Assembly (NCBI RefSeq): GCF_947488945.1 | Contig: NZ_CANLBS010000034.1 | Location: forward strand, 1-49,608 | Direction of reading: 5' to 3' | From: an uncultured Streptomyces sp. | GTDB taxonomy: Bacteria; Actinomycetota; Actinomycetes; Streptomycetales; Streptomycetaceae | DNA: 49,608 nucleotides | Shown here: piece by piece, positions 17,439-25,387 of the stretch | How the letters are laid out: each line of letters begins with the position of its first letter | Numbering within the stretch: the first letter of the stretch is position 1 | Translations under genes and position numbers: made by a program | The notes under the pieces: generated by a model | What the model was told of the DNA's origin: nothing | Databases searched by the model: none | Seen by the model: the letters and a program-made list of their open reading frames with translations, nothing else

Positions 17439-19235
17439 TCACTCCCCGGCGCCGCCGACCTGGCTGGCGGTCATGATCCCTTGCAGGATCACCGCCTGGA
17501 TGTCGGCGGGGTCGCTGACCTCGTAGCCGTCGCCGCCGGTCACCTTCGCGATCTCCGCCACCTCCTCGCGGTCCGCGTCCGGACCGACCGCGATGGCCAG
17601 CAGCGGCACCGGGCGGTCCGGGTCCGCCAGCGCCGTCAGCTCGGCGATCAGGTCGGTGCGGGAGATCCCCCGGTCGTCCTGGTTGGACCCGTCGGTGAGG
17701 ATCACCAGGGCGTTGAACTTGCCCGGTACGTAGCTCCCCAGCGCGTCCCGGTACGACGCGAGCACGGTGTCGTACAGTCCGGTCGCGCCGTCCGGCACCG
17801 GCTCCAGGGACTCGAACGCGGCGGCGAGGCGTTCGCGGTGGGTGGTGCCGTCGCCGGACGGGGCGCCGAGGCGGCTGGTGGGCATCAGGCGCCGGTAGTC
17901 CTTCTCGCCGTCCAGCCTGGTCGAGAACTCCCAGAGCCCGATCTCGTCGTTGTCGGTGAACTGGCCGAGCGCCTGCACCAGCGACGCCTTGGTCACGTCC
18001 ATGCGCGACTCGTTGCGTCCGGGTACCGGGGTGGCCATCGAGCCGGAGGCGTCGACCACGGTGGTCAGCCGGGCGCTCTGCACGGTGATCGTCCACATGC
18101 CGAGCATCTCCAGCAGGTCGGCGGCGGACGGCTCGGTGACCGCGGACTCGGTGAACGGCTGCGGCGCCATGCCGCCGGCCGCTTCGACCACGTCGGCGGT
18201 GGGGGCGCCGTCGCCGGGCCGGAAGCCGTACCCGGCCAGCGTGCCCTTCCTGTTCGACGAGCCCTCGCTCAGCAGCGTCATCAGCCGCACCGCGGTCCGG
18301 GTCTGCGCGACCGTCAGCCTCGACTCGTCCACGAAGGTGTACGGGTAGTCGAGCAGCGGGATGCCGTCGGAGGGGTAGAAGAGGTCCACCTTGCCGCCCT
18401 CGGCGGCCTCCGCGTTGTGGGTGAACGCCGCCTGCTCCGACAGCAGCAGCGCCTGGTTGCGCTTCGGGTTGCCCTCCTCCGCCGGTGAACTGTCGTGTGC
18501 CAGCGTCTCCCTCGCCTGGGAGTCGCTCTCCGACATCCGTTCGGCCAGCACCTTCGCGGTCTCGGCGACCCGGGTGTCGCTGTCGCCGCCCAGCGCCGCG
18601 GACGAGCCGGCTATCTGCGCCAGCGCCATCAGCCCGGTCGCACTGCGGGCCGGGTCGGCCGCACCGAGTCGCACGTCGCCGTCCGACCCCAGCGCCGCCC
18701 CGACGAGCTCGGCCCAGCTGTACGTCTTCTTCGGCCAGCCGAGCGCCTTGGCGGCCTTCGGCACCATGGCGAACGCGACCGGCGAGGAGGCCACCGAGTC
18801 GGCCGAGGTGATCGGGACGCCCTCTCCGTTTCCCTTGGCCCGGTCCAGCCACAGCTCGGAGTCGGGCAGCCAGACCTGGTAGTCCGGCGCCTTCCCGCCC
18901 GCCGCGAGGGTGTTGGCGACCTTGTAGGAGTCGCGGGCGACCACCTCGACGTCCATGCAGTGGCCGTCGGTGCGCAGCTCGTCCTCCCGCGCCCGGTCGG
19001 CGACCGCGCGCACGGCCGGGGCGATGTCGGGCGAGGCGGCGACGGTCAGGTGCACCGCGGAGTCCTCGCAGGACTCGCCGAACGAGAGCAGACCGCTCTC
19101 CGCGGCCACCGCCGTCCCGGTCACCACCGCGATGACGAGCAGGGTGGCGACGGCGACCGTACGACGGCGACGGCGGGGCGAGGCGCCCCGCCGTCTCTCC
19201 GGCGTGTGCGCGTCGGGCAAGCTATGGCGTCCCAT
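17439..19235 (-). CDS. Secreted substrate-binding and von Willebrand factor A domain protein
   Basis: The protein has 598 residues. A basic N-terminus (RRRRR near 21-25) and one hydrophobic segment (about 27-45) give export or membrane anchoring. Residues about 60-375 resemble a type 2 periplasmic substrate-binding fold. Residues about 388-590 are a VWA domain with an intact MIDAS motif D395-A-S397-G-S399 and LTDGSN further on. Such fusions are common in streptomycetes, but ligand and partner are not known. The ATG at 19235 has GAGGGG about 10 bases upstream. It is divergent from the CPBP gene. Confidence 0.88.
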   Translation of the reverse strand: MGRHSLPDAHTPERRRGASPRRRRRTVAVATLLVIAVVTGTAVAAESGLLSFGESCEDSAVHLTVAASPDIAPAVRAVADRAREDELRTDGHCMDVEVVARDSYKVANTLAAGGKAPDYQVWLPDSELWLDRAKGNGEGVPITSADSVASSPVAFAMVPKAAKALGWPKKTYSWAELVGAALGSDGDVRLGAADPARSATGLMALAQIAGSSAALGGDSDTRVAETAKVLAERMSESDSQARETLAHDSSPAEEGNPKRNQALLLSEQAAFTHNAEAAEGGKVDLFYPSDGIPLLDYPYTFVDESRLTVAQTRTAVRLMTLLSEGSSNRKGTLAGYGFRPGDGAPTADVVEAAGGMAPQPFTESAVTEPSAADLLEMLGMWTITVQSARLTTVVDASGSMATPVPGRNESRMDVTKASLVQALGQFTDNDEIGLWEFSTRLDGEKDYRRLMPTSRLGAPSGDGTTHRERLAAAFESLEPVPDGATGLYDTVLASYRDALGSYVPGKFNALVILTDGSNQDDRGISRTDLIAELTALADPDRPVPLLAIAVGPDADREEVAEIAKVTGGDGYEVSDPADIQAVILQGIMTASQVGGAGE

Positions 19236-19421
19236 GTCGGTGGTGCCCCTCGTTGAGAGATAACGGGGAAACGGGGAGATCGGAGAAGGGGGCGCGAACC
19301 GCCCAGCCGATGATGGTCGTCCCCCGGCCTGTCACGCATGATCTTCGTACCTGCATTCGAGACCCTAGCGGGGCGGCGGGTGGCATGGGACGCGATTGCA
19401 GAACTGAAGGCAGGTGTACAG

Positions 19422-20216
19422 GTGGAGGTGCGGCGAGTGGCCGATTCTTTTCCCCAGGAAGCCGTTTCACGACGGACTTTGCGGTCCGAGATGCTGCTGG
19501 TGCTGGCGCTCTCGCTGGGCGCGAGTGGCGTGTCTGCCCTGATCAGTTTTGTCGGATCACTGACGAAACCGGGGGGTTTGAAGGATCAGGCCGCCACGCT
19601 CAACGGCTCGTATGCGCCGGGGCGGCCATGGCTTGATCTGGCGTGGCAAATGTTCGGGATCGCAACGGCTCTGGTCCCCGTCCTGCTCGTCGCGCACCTT
19701 CTGACGAGGGAGCGGACGGGCCTGCGGGCCATCGGCTTCGACCGCACCCGGCCGTGGTCCGACCTGGGGCGCGGCACGGTGGTGGCCGCGGTGATCGGAA
19801 GCGCCGGCATCGCGTTCTACCTGGTCGCGCGGGCCACCGGGTTCAATCTCACCGTCGTGCCGGAGTCGCTGCCCGACGTGTGGTGGAAGTACCCCGTGCT
19901 GATCCTCTCCGCGGTCCAGAACGCCGTGGTGGAGGAGGTCATCGTGCTCGGCTATCTCCTGCGCAGGCTGGGGCAGTTGGGGTGGACGCCGATGGCCGCG
20001 CTGGTCGCGTCCTCGGTGTTGCGCGGGTCCTACCACCTCTACCAGGGCATCGGCGGCTTCCTGGGCAACGTGGCGATGGGCGTCGTCTTCGTGCTGCTGT
20101 ACCGGCGCTGGGGGCGCGTCGGCCCCCTGGTCGCCGCGCACGCCCTCCTCGACATCGGCGCCTTCGTCGGCTATGCCCTGCTGGCGGGCCGGGTGGACTG
20201 GCTGCCGACGCCCTGA
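19422..20216 (+). CDS. CPBP-family membrane protein (CAAX protease-like)
   Basis: This protein of about 264 residues has six to eight hydrophobic helices. The C-terminal half matches the CPBP/ABI family: VVEEVIVLGYL (motif 1), RGSYHLYQG (motif 2) and AHALLDIGAF (motif 3). The paired Glu and the two motif His residues are present. The usual Arg of EExxxR is replaced (EEVIVL), so peptidase activity is uncertain. I chose GTG 19422 because GAAGG lies 10 bases upstream; GTG 19428 is also possible, and in-frame starts to the left would overlap the divergent promoter region. Confidence 0.82.
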   Translation: MEVRRVADSFPQEAVSRRTLRSEMLLVLALSLGASGVSALISFVGSLTKPGGLKDQAATLNGSYAPGRPWLDLAWQMFGIATALVPVLLVAHLLTRERTGLRAIGFDRTRPWSDLGRGTVVAAVIGSAGIAFYLVARATGFNLTVVPESLPDVWWKYPVLILSAVQNAVVEEVIVLGYLLRRLGQLGWTPMAALVASSVLRGSYHLYQGIGGFLGNVAMGVVFVLLYRRWGRVGPLVAAHALLDIGAFVGYALLAGRVDWLPTP

Positions 20217-20241
20217 GGAGACGGCCGGAGCGGCCGGGGGA

Positions 20242-20268
20242 GGGGTGCGCGGAATGTCCGCGCACCCC
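20242..20268 (+). terminator. Terminator after the CPBP gene
   Basis: GGGGTGCGCGGA and TCCGCGCACCCC form a perfect 12-bp stem with a 3-base loop, 25 bases past the stop codon. Confidence 0.85.
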
Positions 20269-20274
20269 TGTCCT

Positions 20275-20300
20275 GGCCCTGGTCCGGGGTGACCAGGGCC
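20275..20300 (-). terminator. Second hairpin, probably for the convergent phzF-like gene
   Basis: GGCCCTGGTC and GACCAGGGCC form a perfect 10-bp stem with a 6-base loop, downstream of the leftward gene that ends at 20379. Confidence 0.65.
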
Positions 20301-20378
20301 GGGGTGGGAGTGGGGGCGGCTGGGGGCCGGGTCCGGGTTGGGTCGGGGGCAGTCCGGGTGCGTGGGGGCCGGTCCGGG

Positions 20379-21200
20379 TCAGAGGCCGACGAGCAGGTCG
20401 CCGTCGATGACGGTCACGGCCGATCCGGTCAACAGGGTCCGGTCGCCGCGCAGTTCGGTGCGGACCAGCCCCGTACGGGCACCGCCCTGGAGCCCGGTGA
20501 GGGTGTCGCGGCCGAACCGCCCGGACCAGAACGGGGCGAGCGCGGTGTGCGCGCTGCCGGTCACCGGGTCCTCGTCCACGCCCACGCCGGGGAAGAACCC
20601 GCGGGACACGAAGTCGTACCCGCGGGCCGGGTCCTCGGCCGCGGCGGTCGCGATGATCCCGCGCCGGGAGCAGGCGACGAGGCCCGCGTGGTCCGGAGCC
20701 AGGCCGCGTACGGTTGCCTCGTCGGACAGTTCGACCAGCAGGTCACCGGTGTGCTTCCCGGTGTCGTACACCGCGAGCGGCTCGGCGCCGAGGGCCGCCG
20801 CGAGACCCGGCGGGGTCGCCTCGGGCGTCAGCGGGGCGGTGGGGAAGTCCATGGTCAGCGAACCGTCCGGGTGGGCGGTGGTGGCGAGCACGCCCGAACG
20901 CGTGGCGTAGCGCACCGTGCCGCCCGCCCTCCCCGCGGTGTTCAGGACGTGCCCGGTGGCCAGGGTCGCGTGCCCGCAGAGGTCGACCTCGGTCGTCGGG
21001 GTGAACCAGCGCAGCGCCCAGTCCGCGTCGCCGCCCGGCGGCAGCGGGTGCGCGAAGGCGGTCTCGGAGAGATTGACTTCGGCGGCCACGCGTTGCAGCC
21101 GTTCGGCGTCGGGGAACGCGCCGGTCTCCAGGAGGACGACTCCGGCCGGGTTGCCGTGGAACGGGCGGTCGGTGAAGGCGTCGACGATGCGGATCTTCAT
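20379..21200 (-). CDS. PhzF-family epimerase/isomerase
   Basis: This 273-residue protein has the duplicated diaminopimelate-epimerase-like fold. The catalytic Glu sits in NLSETAF (E46). FTPTTEVDLCGHATLA and GVDEDPVTGSAH are the family hallmarks of the two halves. Members isomerise small unsaturated acids (phenazine precursor in PhzF), but most stand-alone copies have unknown substrates, and no phenazine genes lie nearby. The ATG at 21200 gives the standard N-terminus MKIRIVDAFTDRPFHGNPAG. Confidence 0.9.
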   Translation of the reverse strand: MKIRIVDAFTDRPFHGNPAGVVLLETGAFPDAERLQRVAAEVNLSETAFAHPLPPGGDADWALRWFTPTTEVDLCGHATLATGHVLNTAGRAGGTVRYATRSGVLATTAHPDGSLTMDFPTAPLTPEATPPGLAAALGAEPLAVYDTGKHTGDLLVELSDEATVRGLAPDHAGLVACSRRGIIATAAAEDPARGYDFVSRGFFPGVGVDEDPVTGSAHTALAPFWSGRFGRDTLTGLQGGARTGLVRTELRGDRTLLTGSAVTVIDGDLLVGL

Positions 21201-21401
21201 GGGTCCGACCGTAACCGGGTCGCACCGGGACCGGCCGGGGCGACTGTGGATCGGGTTACCCGTGTCGCGGAGGACTGTCCTGTCCCGACGGCGAACACGG
21301 GGAAGGCAGAACGGCAGTCGAAGTCCGTGAGGTCTATCGGCGGCGGCCGTGGAGGGTCACGGCCTTCCCGCGAGGCTCCGAAGCTCGACCGCCGGCGGAA
21401 G

Positions 21402-21965
21402 TCATGGGCGGTGTGGTCCGGGTCCGTCCTGCCCTCGGTAGAGGTCGCGCAGCAGGGAGATCTCGGCACCGTGATGGATCAGCTCCCGATTGACGTGCAG
21501 GACCCTGTTCTCCATGGGAAACCGCTCGGGCCCCACCGTGGGCGGAAGGTCCAGGTCGGCGTCCGAGAGCTCGCGGACCCCCGCGTTCCATCTCCCGTAC
21601 ATCTCATCGAGCTGTTGGAGCGCCTCGTCCGCGGTCCCCGCGTAGGCGAATGTCTCGGAGTCGATGTCCGGGCCGCCGAAATACCATCCGACCCGATAGC
21701 CCAGGCAGGAGACGACGACGTGCGCCAGCCGCCAGGCGATCGTGGTCACCGGCGCGGGCGTCGGAGCAGGGGACGCGGAGTCCATCGTCCATTCCCCCGA
21801 GCCTTCCGACGCCGGTGCGGCCGACGTGCCCCGTGGGCGGATGCTCCAGCAGCCGCGTACCGGCTCCCAGAAGTACTCCTCGTCGATAAGACCATCCAGC
21901 CGTGGCCGCACGTTCTTGCGCCAGTACCAATCCGACTGTTCCGCGAGCCGTTCGCTTCTTGTCAT
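21402..21965 (-). CDS. DinB-fold protein (four-helix metal-binding family)
   Basis: This 187-residue protein of the DinB/YfiT-like four-helix family is unrelated to the polymerase at 8886. It has an N-terminal WYWRKNVRPRLDGL helix, TTIAWRLAHVVVSCLGYR with the first metal-ligand His, and HVNRELIHHGAEISLLRDLY with the C-terminal His pair typical of the family. Many actinobacterial members are mycothiol- or bacillithiol-dependent transferases, and that is the likely class here, but the substrate is unknown. No RBS better than a weak purine run precedes ATG 21965. Confidence 0.82.
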   Translation of the reverse strand: MTRSERLAEQSDWYWRKNVRPRLDGLIDEEYFWEPVRGCWSIRPRGTSAAPASEGSGEWTMDSASPAPTPAPVTTIAWRLAHVVVSCLGYRVGWYFGGPDIDSETFAYAGTADEALQQLDEMYGRWNAGVRELSDADLDLPPTVGPERFPMENRVLHVNRELIHHGAEISLLRDLYRGQDGPGPHRP

Positions 21966-22156
21966 TGCCGAACTCTACGGGCCCGTCCAGGAGCATGATC
22001 GTCGCCGTCCGCAGGCGTCCTCCGCTGTCAGCCACCTCACGGAAGGTCATCGCCGAATGGCGCAGAAGTCGATCCATCGGCACGTGCCGGCGATCGATCG
22101 ACGCCCGCTACAGGTCAGGGGTGACGCCGGGAAGGGTGTTGCCGAAAGATAGGTTC

Positions 22157-22166
22157 CGATATATCG
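22157..22166. promoter_or_regulatory. Candidate PadR operator
   Basis: CGATATATCG is a perfect 10-bp palindrome 54 bases before the padR start, with further TATCG at 22173-22177. A/T-rich palindromes of this kind are typical of PadR autoregulation. Confidence 0.5.
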
Positions 22167-22219
22167 TTGAGTTATCGCAGAACGGTCGCCGACTGTTCGC
22201 TCGACGAGAGGAGCGCGTC

Positions 22220-22867
22220 ATGCGTTCACATGGATACGAACATGAGCAAGGCCCCGAGCGCCGCGGACGCGGCCCCGTGGGGCGTGGAGAGCGTGGGGAC
22301 TTCGACGGACGCCGGGCCGCCTTCGGGCCGTTCGGGCCGCCCTTCGGCGGAGGGCCGTTCGGCGGCCGTCCCGGTGGCGGCCCGTTCGGGCCGGGGAGTG
22401 GACGCGGGCGGGGCGGCGGACGGGGCCGGGCGCGGCGTGGTGACGTGCGCGCCTCGATCCTCGCGCTGCTGAAGGACCGGCCGATGCACGGCTACGAGAT
22501 GATCCAGGAGATCGGCGAGCGCAGCGGCGGAGCCTGGCGGCCGAGCCCCGGATCGGTCTACCCGACCCTCCAGCTGCTGGAGGACGAGGGTCTCATCGTC
22601 AGTGCCAGCGAGGGCGGCAAGAAGCTGTTCACGCTGACCGACGCCGGTCGCGCCGAGGCCGAGTCCGGCTCCGAGGCCCCCTGGGAGGAGGCCGGTCGCG
22701 GTGTCGACTGGGAGAGCGCCAACGAGATCAGGCAGGCCGGTTTCGGGCTGATGGAGGCGTTCGGCCAGGTGTGGAAGACCGGCTCGGCCGATCAGCGTCA
22801 GAAGGCGCTCGGGGTCATCAACGACGCGCGCAAGAAGCTCTACCTGATCCTCGCCGACGAGGACTGA
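22220..22867 (+). CDS. PadR-family transcriptional regulator with low-complexity N-terminus
   Basis: The protein has 215 residues. Residues 1-75 are a Gly/Phe/Pro/Arg-rich disordered tail with repeats such as FGPFGPPFGG and GRGRGGGRGR. Residues about 76-150 are the PadR winged helix (ASILALLKDRPMHGYEMIQEI, WRPSPGSVYPTLQLLEDEGL). The C-terminal part is a helical dimerisation region. ATG 22220 has GAGAGGA upstream. PadR proteins often control membrane transporters, but no transporter is adjacent. It probably represses itself through the palindrome upstream. Confidence 0.87.
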   Translation: MRSHGYEHEQGPERRGRGPVGRGERGDFDGRRAAFGPFGPPFGGGPFGGRPGGGPFGPGSGRGRGGGRGRARRGDVRASILALLKDRPMHGYEMIQEIGERSGGAWRPSPGSVYPTLQLLEDEGLIVSASEGGKKLFTLTDAGRAEAESGSEAPWEEAGRGVDWESANEIRQAGFGLMEAFGQVWKTGSADQRQKALGVINDARKKLYLILADED

Positions 22868-22893
22868 GGTGCATCGCGTGAACACCGTCGAAG

Positions 22894-22923
22894 CAGGGCC
22901 TCGCGGCCGCCCGCGGGGCCCTG
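22894..22923. terminator. Bidirectional terminator after padR
   Basis: CAGGGCC and GGCCCTG are the outer arms, with CGCGG and CCGCG inside, giving a long near-perfect hairpin between convergent genes. Confidence 0.75.
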
Positions 22924-22955
22924 TCGGCGTTCGGGTGAGGAGGGGGTCCGCCGGC

Positions 22956-23150
22956 TCAGATCTCCTGGGTCTGCCGGTTGCGCCAGATCACCGCGGAGTC
23001 GAACCGGTCCGAGGCCCGTGGATGCGGGCCCTCGTCGTGGCAGTGGAAGGCGGCCCAGAAGAGGTCGGCGGGCAGGGCGTCGCCCGGTGCGTACACGCGG
23101 TACACGTACTGGAGTCCGTCCACCGCCGGTAACGCGACCAGCCAGAACAC
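22956..23150 (-). CDS. Small hypothetical protein, 64 residues
   Basis: I do not recognise the family. With GTG 23150 the product begins MVFWLVALPAVDGLQYVYRV and continues with an aromatic-rich middle (LFWAAFHCHDEG) to a polar end (VIWRNRQTQEI). AGGAGG lies 11 bases upstream on the minus strand. The composition is hydrophobic and aromatic, not coding noise. Open frame extends further upstream (VHVLTQDGRRTQEGG...), but only a TTG start is available there. Its function is unknown. Confidence 0.5.
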   Translation of the reverse strand: MFWLVALPAVDGLQYVYRVYAPGDALPADLFWAAFHCHDEGPHPRASDRFDSAVIWRNRQTQEI

Positions 23151-23330
23151 CTCCGGGCCCCCCTCCTGCGTGCGGCGTCCGTCCTGCGTGAGGACGTGTA
23201 CCGGTGAGGCGCGGTTGCCCGGTGACGCGCGGAGCAAGGCGGCGCGCCCCGTCCTTCGCGGCCGGTTCCGTGAAGAGTTCGCGGGTGCGGACCGGATCGG
23301 CGGCCTGCGCCGGAGAGGGCAGGGCGAGAA

Positions 23331-23348
23331 CTCATCCGGAAGGATGAG
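23331..23348. promoter_or_regulatory. 18-bp palindrome upstream of the Clp-N gene
   Basis: CTCATCC-GGAA-GGATGAG is a perfect 7-4-7 inverted repeat 91 bases before the GTG at 23439. It has the size and symmetry of a dimeric regulator site. Confidence 0.55.
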
Positions 23349-23438
23349 GAGGGCCGCCGGGGTGCACCACCAGGGTGGGACGCGCGGATGGGCCCCGGCG
23401 GGGATGTTCGGGCGGGGTGGCGATGATGGGGTGGAAGG

Positions 23439-24002
23439 GTGCAGAACCGGACACCGGGCATCCCCGAACAGGCCACCGAGCCGCCCTCGCCGACCCGCGC
23501 CGACATAGACGCGTACCTGGGCGCGGAGCTGGCGTCGGTGGTTTCGGCGGCCCGGCGCAGAGCGCTCCGCGACGGCGACCAACGGATCGACACCGCGCAC
23601 CTGCTGCACTCCCTCATCGAGTCGGATCCGCTGGTGCGCGCCGCGTTCGGCGACGGCACCCCGCTCACCAAGGTCCTCGGCCTCCTCGTGCAGCGCAGCA
23701 TCGGCTACGGACTGGCCTGGCAGGGCCGGCCGGAGGATTCGGGGACCGTTCCCCGGGTCCCCCTCACGGCGGCGGAGGGCTGGTCCCCGGCTGCCGCAGG
23801 AGCCATGGAGTCGGCGGCGCGCCAGGCCGCCCGCCGGGGGGAACCGCACGCGGACGGTCTCGACGTCCTGTCCGCGCTGGCGTCCGACCGGTCCAGCCGG
23901 GCCGTCGAGGTGCTGCGCCGCGCCGGTGTCGACCCCGCGACGCTGCGCCGGTCCGACGCGGACGGCGGCCGACCGGCCGAACCCGACGCGGCGGACCGGT
24001 AG
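23439..24002 (+). CDS. Free-standing Clp N-domain protein
   Basis: The protein has 187 residues. Two Clp-N repeats are recognisable: RIDTAHLLHSLIESDPLVRAAF near residues 48-72, and the second ending LDVLSALASDRSSRAVEVLR, followed by RAGVDPATLR. There are no Walker motifs and no AAA domain, so it cannot be an unfoldase itself. It may be an adaptor or decoy for ClpC, as suggested for other actinobacterial ClpC-N proteins. The GTG at 23439 directly follows GGAAGG, so initiation may be leaderless. It stands behind the 23331 palindrome. Confidence 0.8.
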   Translation: MQNRTPGIPEQATEPPSPTRADIDAYLGAELASVVSAARRRALRDGDQRIDTAHLLHSLIESDPLVRAAFGDGTPLTKVLGLLVQRSIGYGLAWQGRPEDSGTVPRVPLTAAEGWSPAAAGAMESAARQAARRGEPHADGLDVLSALASDRSSRAVEVLRRAGVDPATLRRSDADGGRPAEPDAADR

Positions 24003-24130
24003 CCGGTTGAGCCGTACACGGTGGGCCTGTACGTGGCGGAGCCGGGCCGCGTCCCCGCTCCGGGCCCTCGCGTCCCGGTGCCGGTGCGGACGGGGACCCG
24101 CCGTCAGGTGTCAACGTGGTGACACTGCTG

Positions 24131-24158
24131 TTGTCGTCCGTCGGGTGGCTGCCATGAT
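24131..24158 (+). promoter_or_regulatory. Predicted leaderless promoter of the EamA gene
   Basis: TTGTCG (24131-24136), a 16-base spacer and CATGAT (24153-24158) place the transcription start at or next to ATG 24165, which has no ribosome site. Confidence 0.5.
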
Positions 24159-24164
24159 GTGCCG

Positions 24165-25295
24165 ATGCACGCGCAGCGAGGGAGAAGCGCCGGCCTGGGG
24201 ATCGCCCTGGCCTCGGCGGTGGCGTTCGGCGGTTCCGGGGTGGCGGCCAAACCGCTGATCGAAGCGGGGCTCGACCCGCTGCACGTGGTGTGGCTGCGGG
24301 TGGCGGGGGCCGCGCTGGTGCTGTCGCCGCTGGCCTGGAGGCACCGCTCACTGGTCCGTGAACGCCCCGCCCTGCTGGTCGGGTTCGGGCTGCTGGCCGT
24401 CGCCGGGGTGCAGGCCTTCTACTTCGCCGCGATCTCCCGCATCCCGGTGGGCGTCGCGCTGCTCGTCGAATACCTGGCCCCGGCCCTGGTGCTGCTCTGG
24501 GTCCGCTTCGTGCAGCGGCGCGCGGTCACCCGCGCCGCCGCGCTCGGCGTGGTCCTCGCGGTGGGCGGGCTGGCCTGCGTCGTCGAGGTCTGGTCGGGGC
24601 TCCGCTTCGACGTCGCCGGACTGCTCCTGGCGCTCGCCGCCGCGTGCTGCCAGGTCGGCTATTTCGTACTGTCCGACCACGGCGGTGCGGACCCGGCCGC
24701 CGGACCGGAGGCGGACGGCCCGGGTCCGGTGCGGCGCGAGCCCCCGCATCCGGTGGGCGTGATCGTGTACGGGCTGCTGGTCGGCACCGCCGTGCTCACC
24801 GTCGTCTCCCGGCCGTGGGGCATGGACTGGGCGGTGCTCACCGGCGCCACCTCGATGAACGGCCGCAGCGTGCCCGCCTGGTTGCTGCTCTGCTGGATCG
24901 TCCTGCTCGCCACCGTTCTTGCGTATGTCACGGGCGTCCTGTCGGTGCGGCTGCTCTCGCCCCAGGTGGCCGGCGTGGTCGCCTGCCTGGAGGCGGTCGT
25001 GGCGACGGTGCTGGCCTGGGTGCTGCTCGCCGAGCACCTTTCGGCACCGCAACTGCTCGGCGGAGGCGTGGTGTTGATCGGCGCCTACATCGCCCAGTCG
25101 GCCGCCCCGAAACCTGCGGCCCCCGCGAAGCCGCCGACCGGACCGCCGACCGGACCGGAGCCTCCGACCGGACCGTCGGCCGTACTGTCGGCGGGCTCGG
25201 CGGGTGCTGCGCCGGAAGCCGGGACGGAGTCCGGCGCCGGGTCCTCGCACGGGTCCGGGCCCGGACCCCGGCAGAACCCCGTCGGCTCGGCCTGA
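24165..25295 (+). CDS. EamA-family (DMT superfamily) exporter
   Basis: This 376-residue membrane protein has about ten helices in two EamA repeats. The first repeat starts GIALASAVAFGGSGVAAKPL and includes FYFAAISRIPVGVALLVEYLAP; the second includes VVACLEAVVATVLAWVLLAEHL. The C-terminal 65 residues are a Pro/Gly/Thr/Ser-rich tail with repeated PPTGP units, unlike most members. ATG 24165 is preferred over GTG 24159 because the predicted promoter puts the transcript start there. A drug or metabolite efflux role is likely; the substrate is unknown. Confidence 0.9.
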   Translation: MHAQRGRSAGLGIALASAVAFGGSGVAAKPLIEAGLDPLHVVWLRVAGAALVLSPLAWRHRSLVRERPALLVGFGLLAVAGVQAFYFAAISRIPVGVALLVEYLAPALVLLWVRFVQRRAVTRAAALGVVLAVGGLACVVEVWSGLRFDVAGLLLALAAACCQVGYFVLSDHGGADPAAGPEADGPGPVRREPPHPVGVIVYGLLVGTAVLTVVSRPWGMDWAVLTGATSMNGRSVPAWLLLCWIVLLATVLAYVTGVLSVRLLSPQVAGVVACLEAVVATVLAWVLLAEHLSAPQLLGGGVVLIGAYIAQSAAPKPAAPAKPPTGPPTGPEPPTGPSAVLSAGSAGAAPEAGTESGAGSSHGSGPGPRQNPVGSA

Positions 25296-25387
25296 CCCGT
25301 TCCCTTGGCGTGCGCCGCGTCCGGCGCGGGCACGCCGCGCTCGGCAGTCATCCGCCGGCACGCCGCGATCGGGGTCGCCGCCGGGTG

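Noticed and set aside
21402..21965. Second DNA polymerase IV suggested by the DinB name
   Set aside because: This is the unrelated DinB four-helix fold; it lacks every polymerase motif.
22260..22472. Alternative plus-strand frame inside the padR N-terminal region
   Set aside because: It overlaps the Gly/Phe/Pro-rich coding part in another frame, and the padR frame has the ribosome site and the conserved domain.
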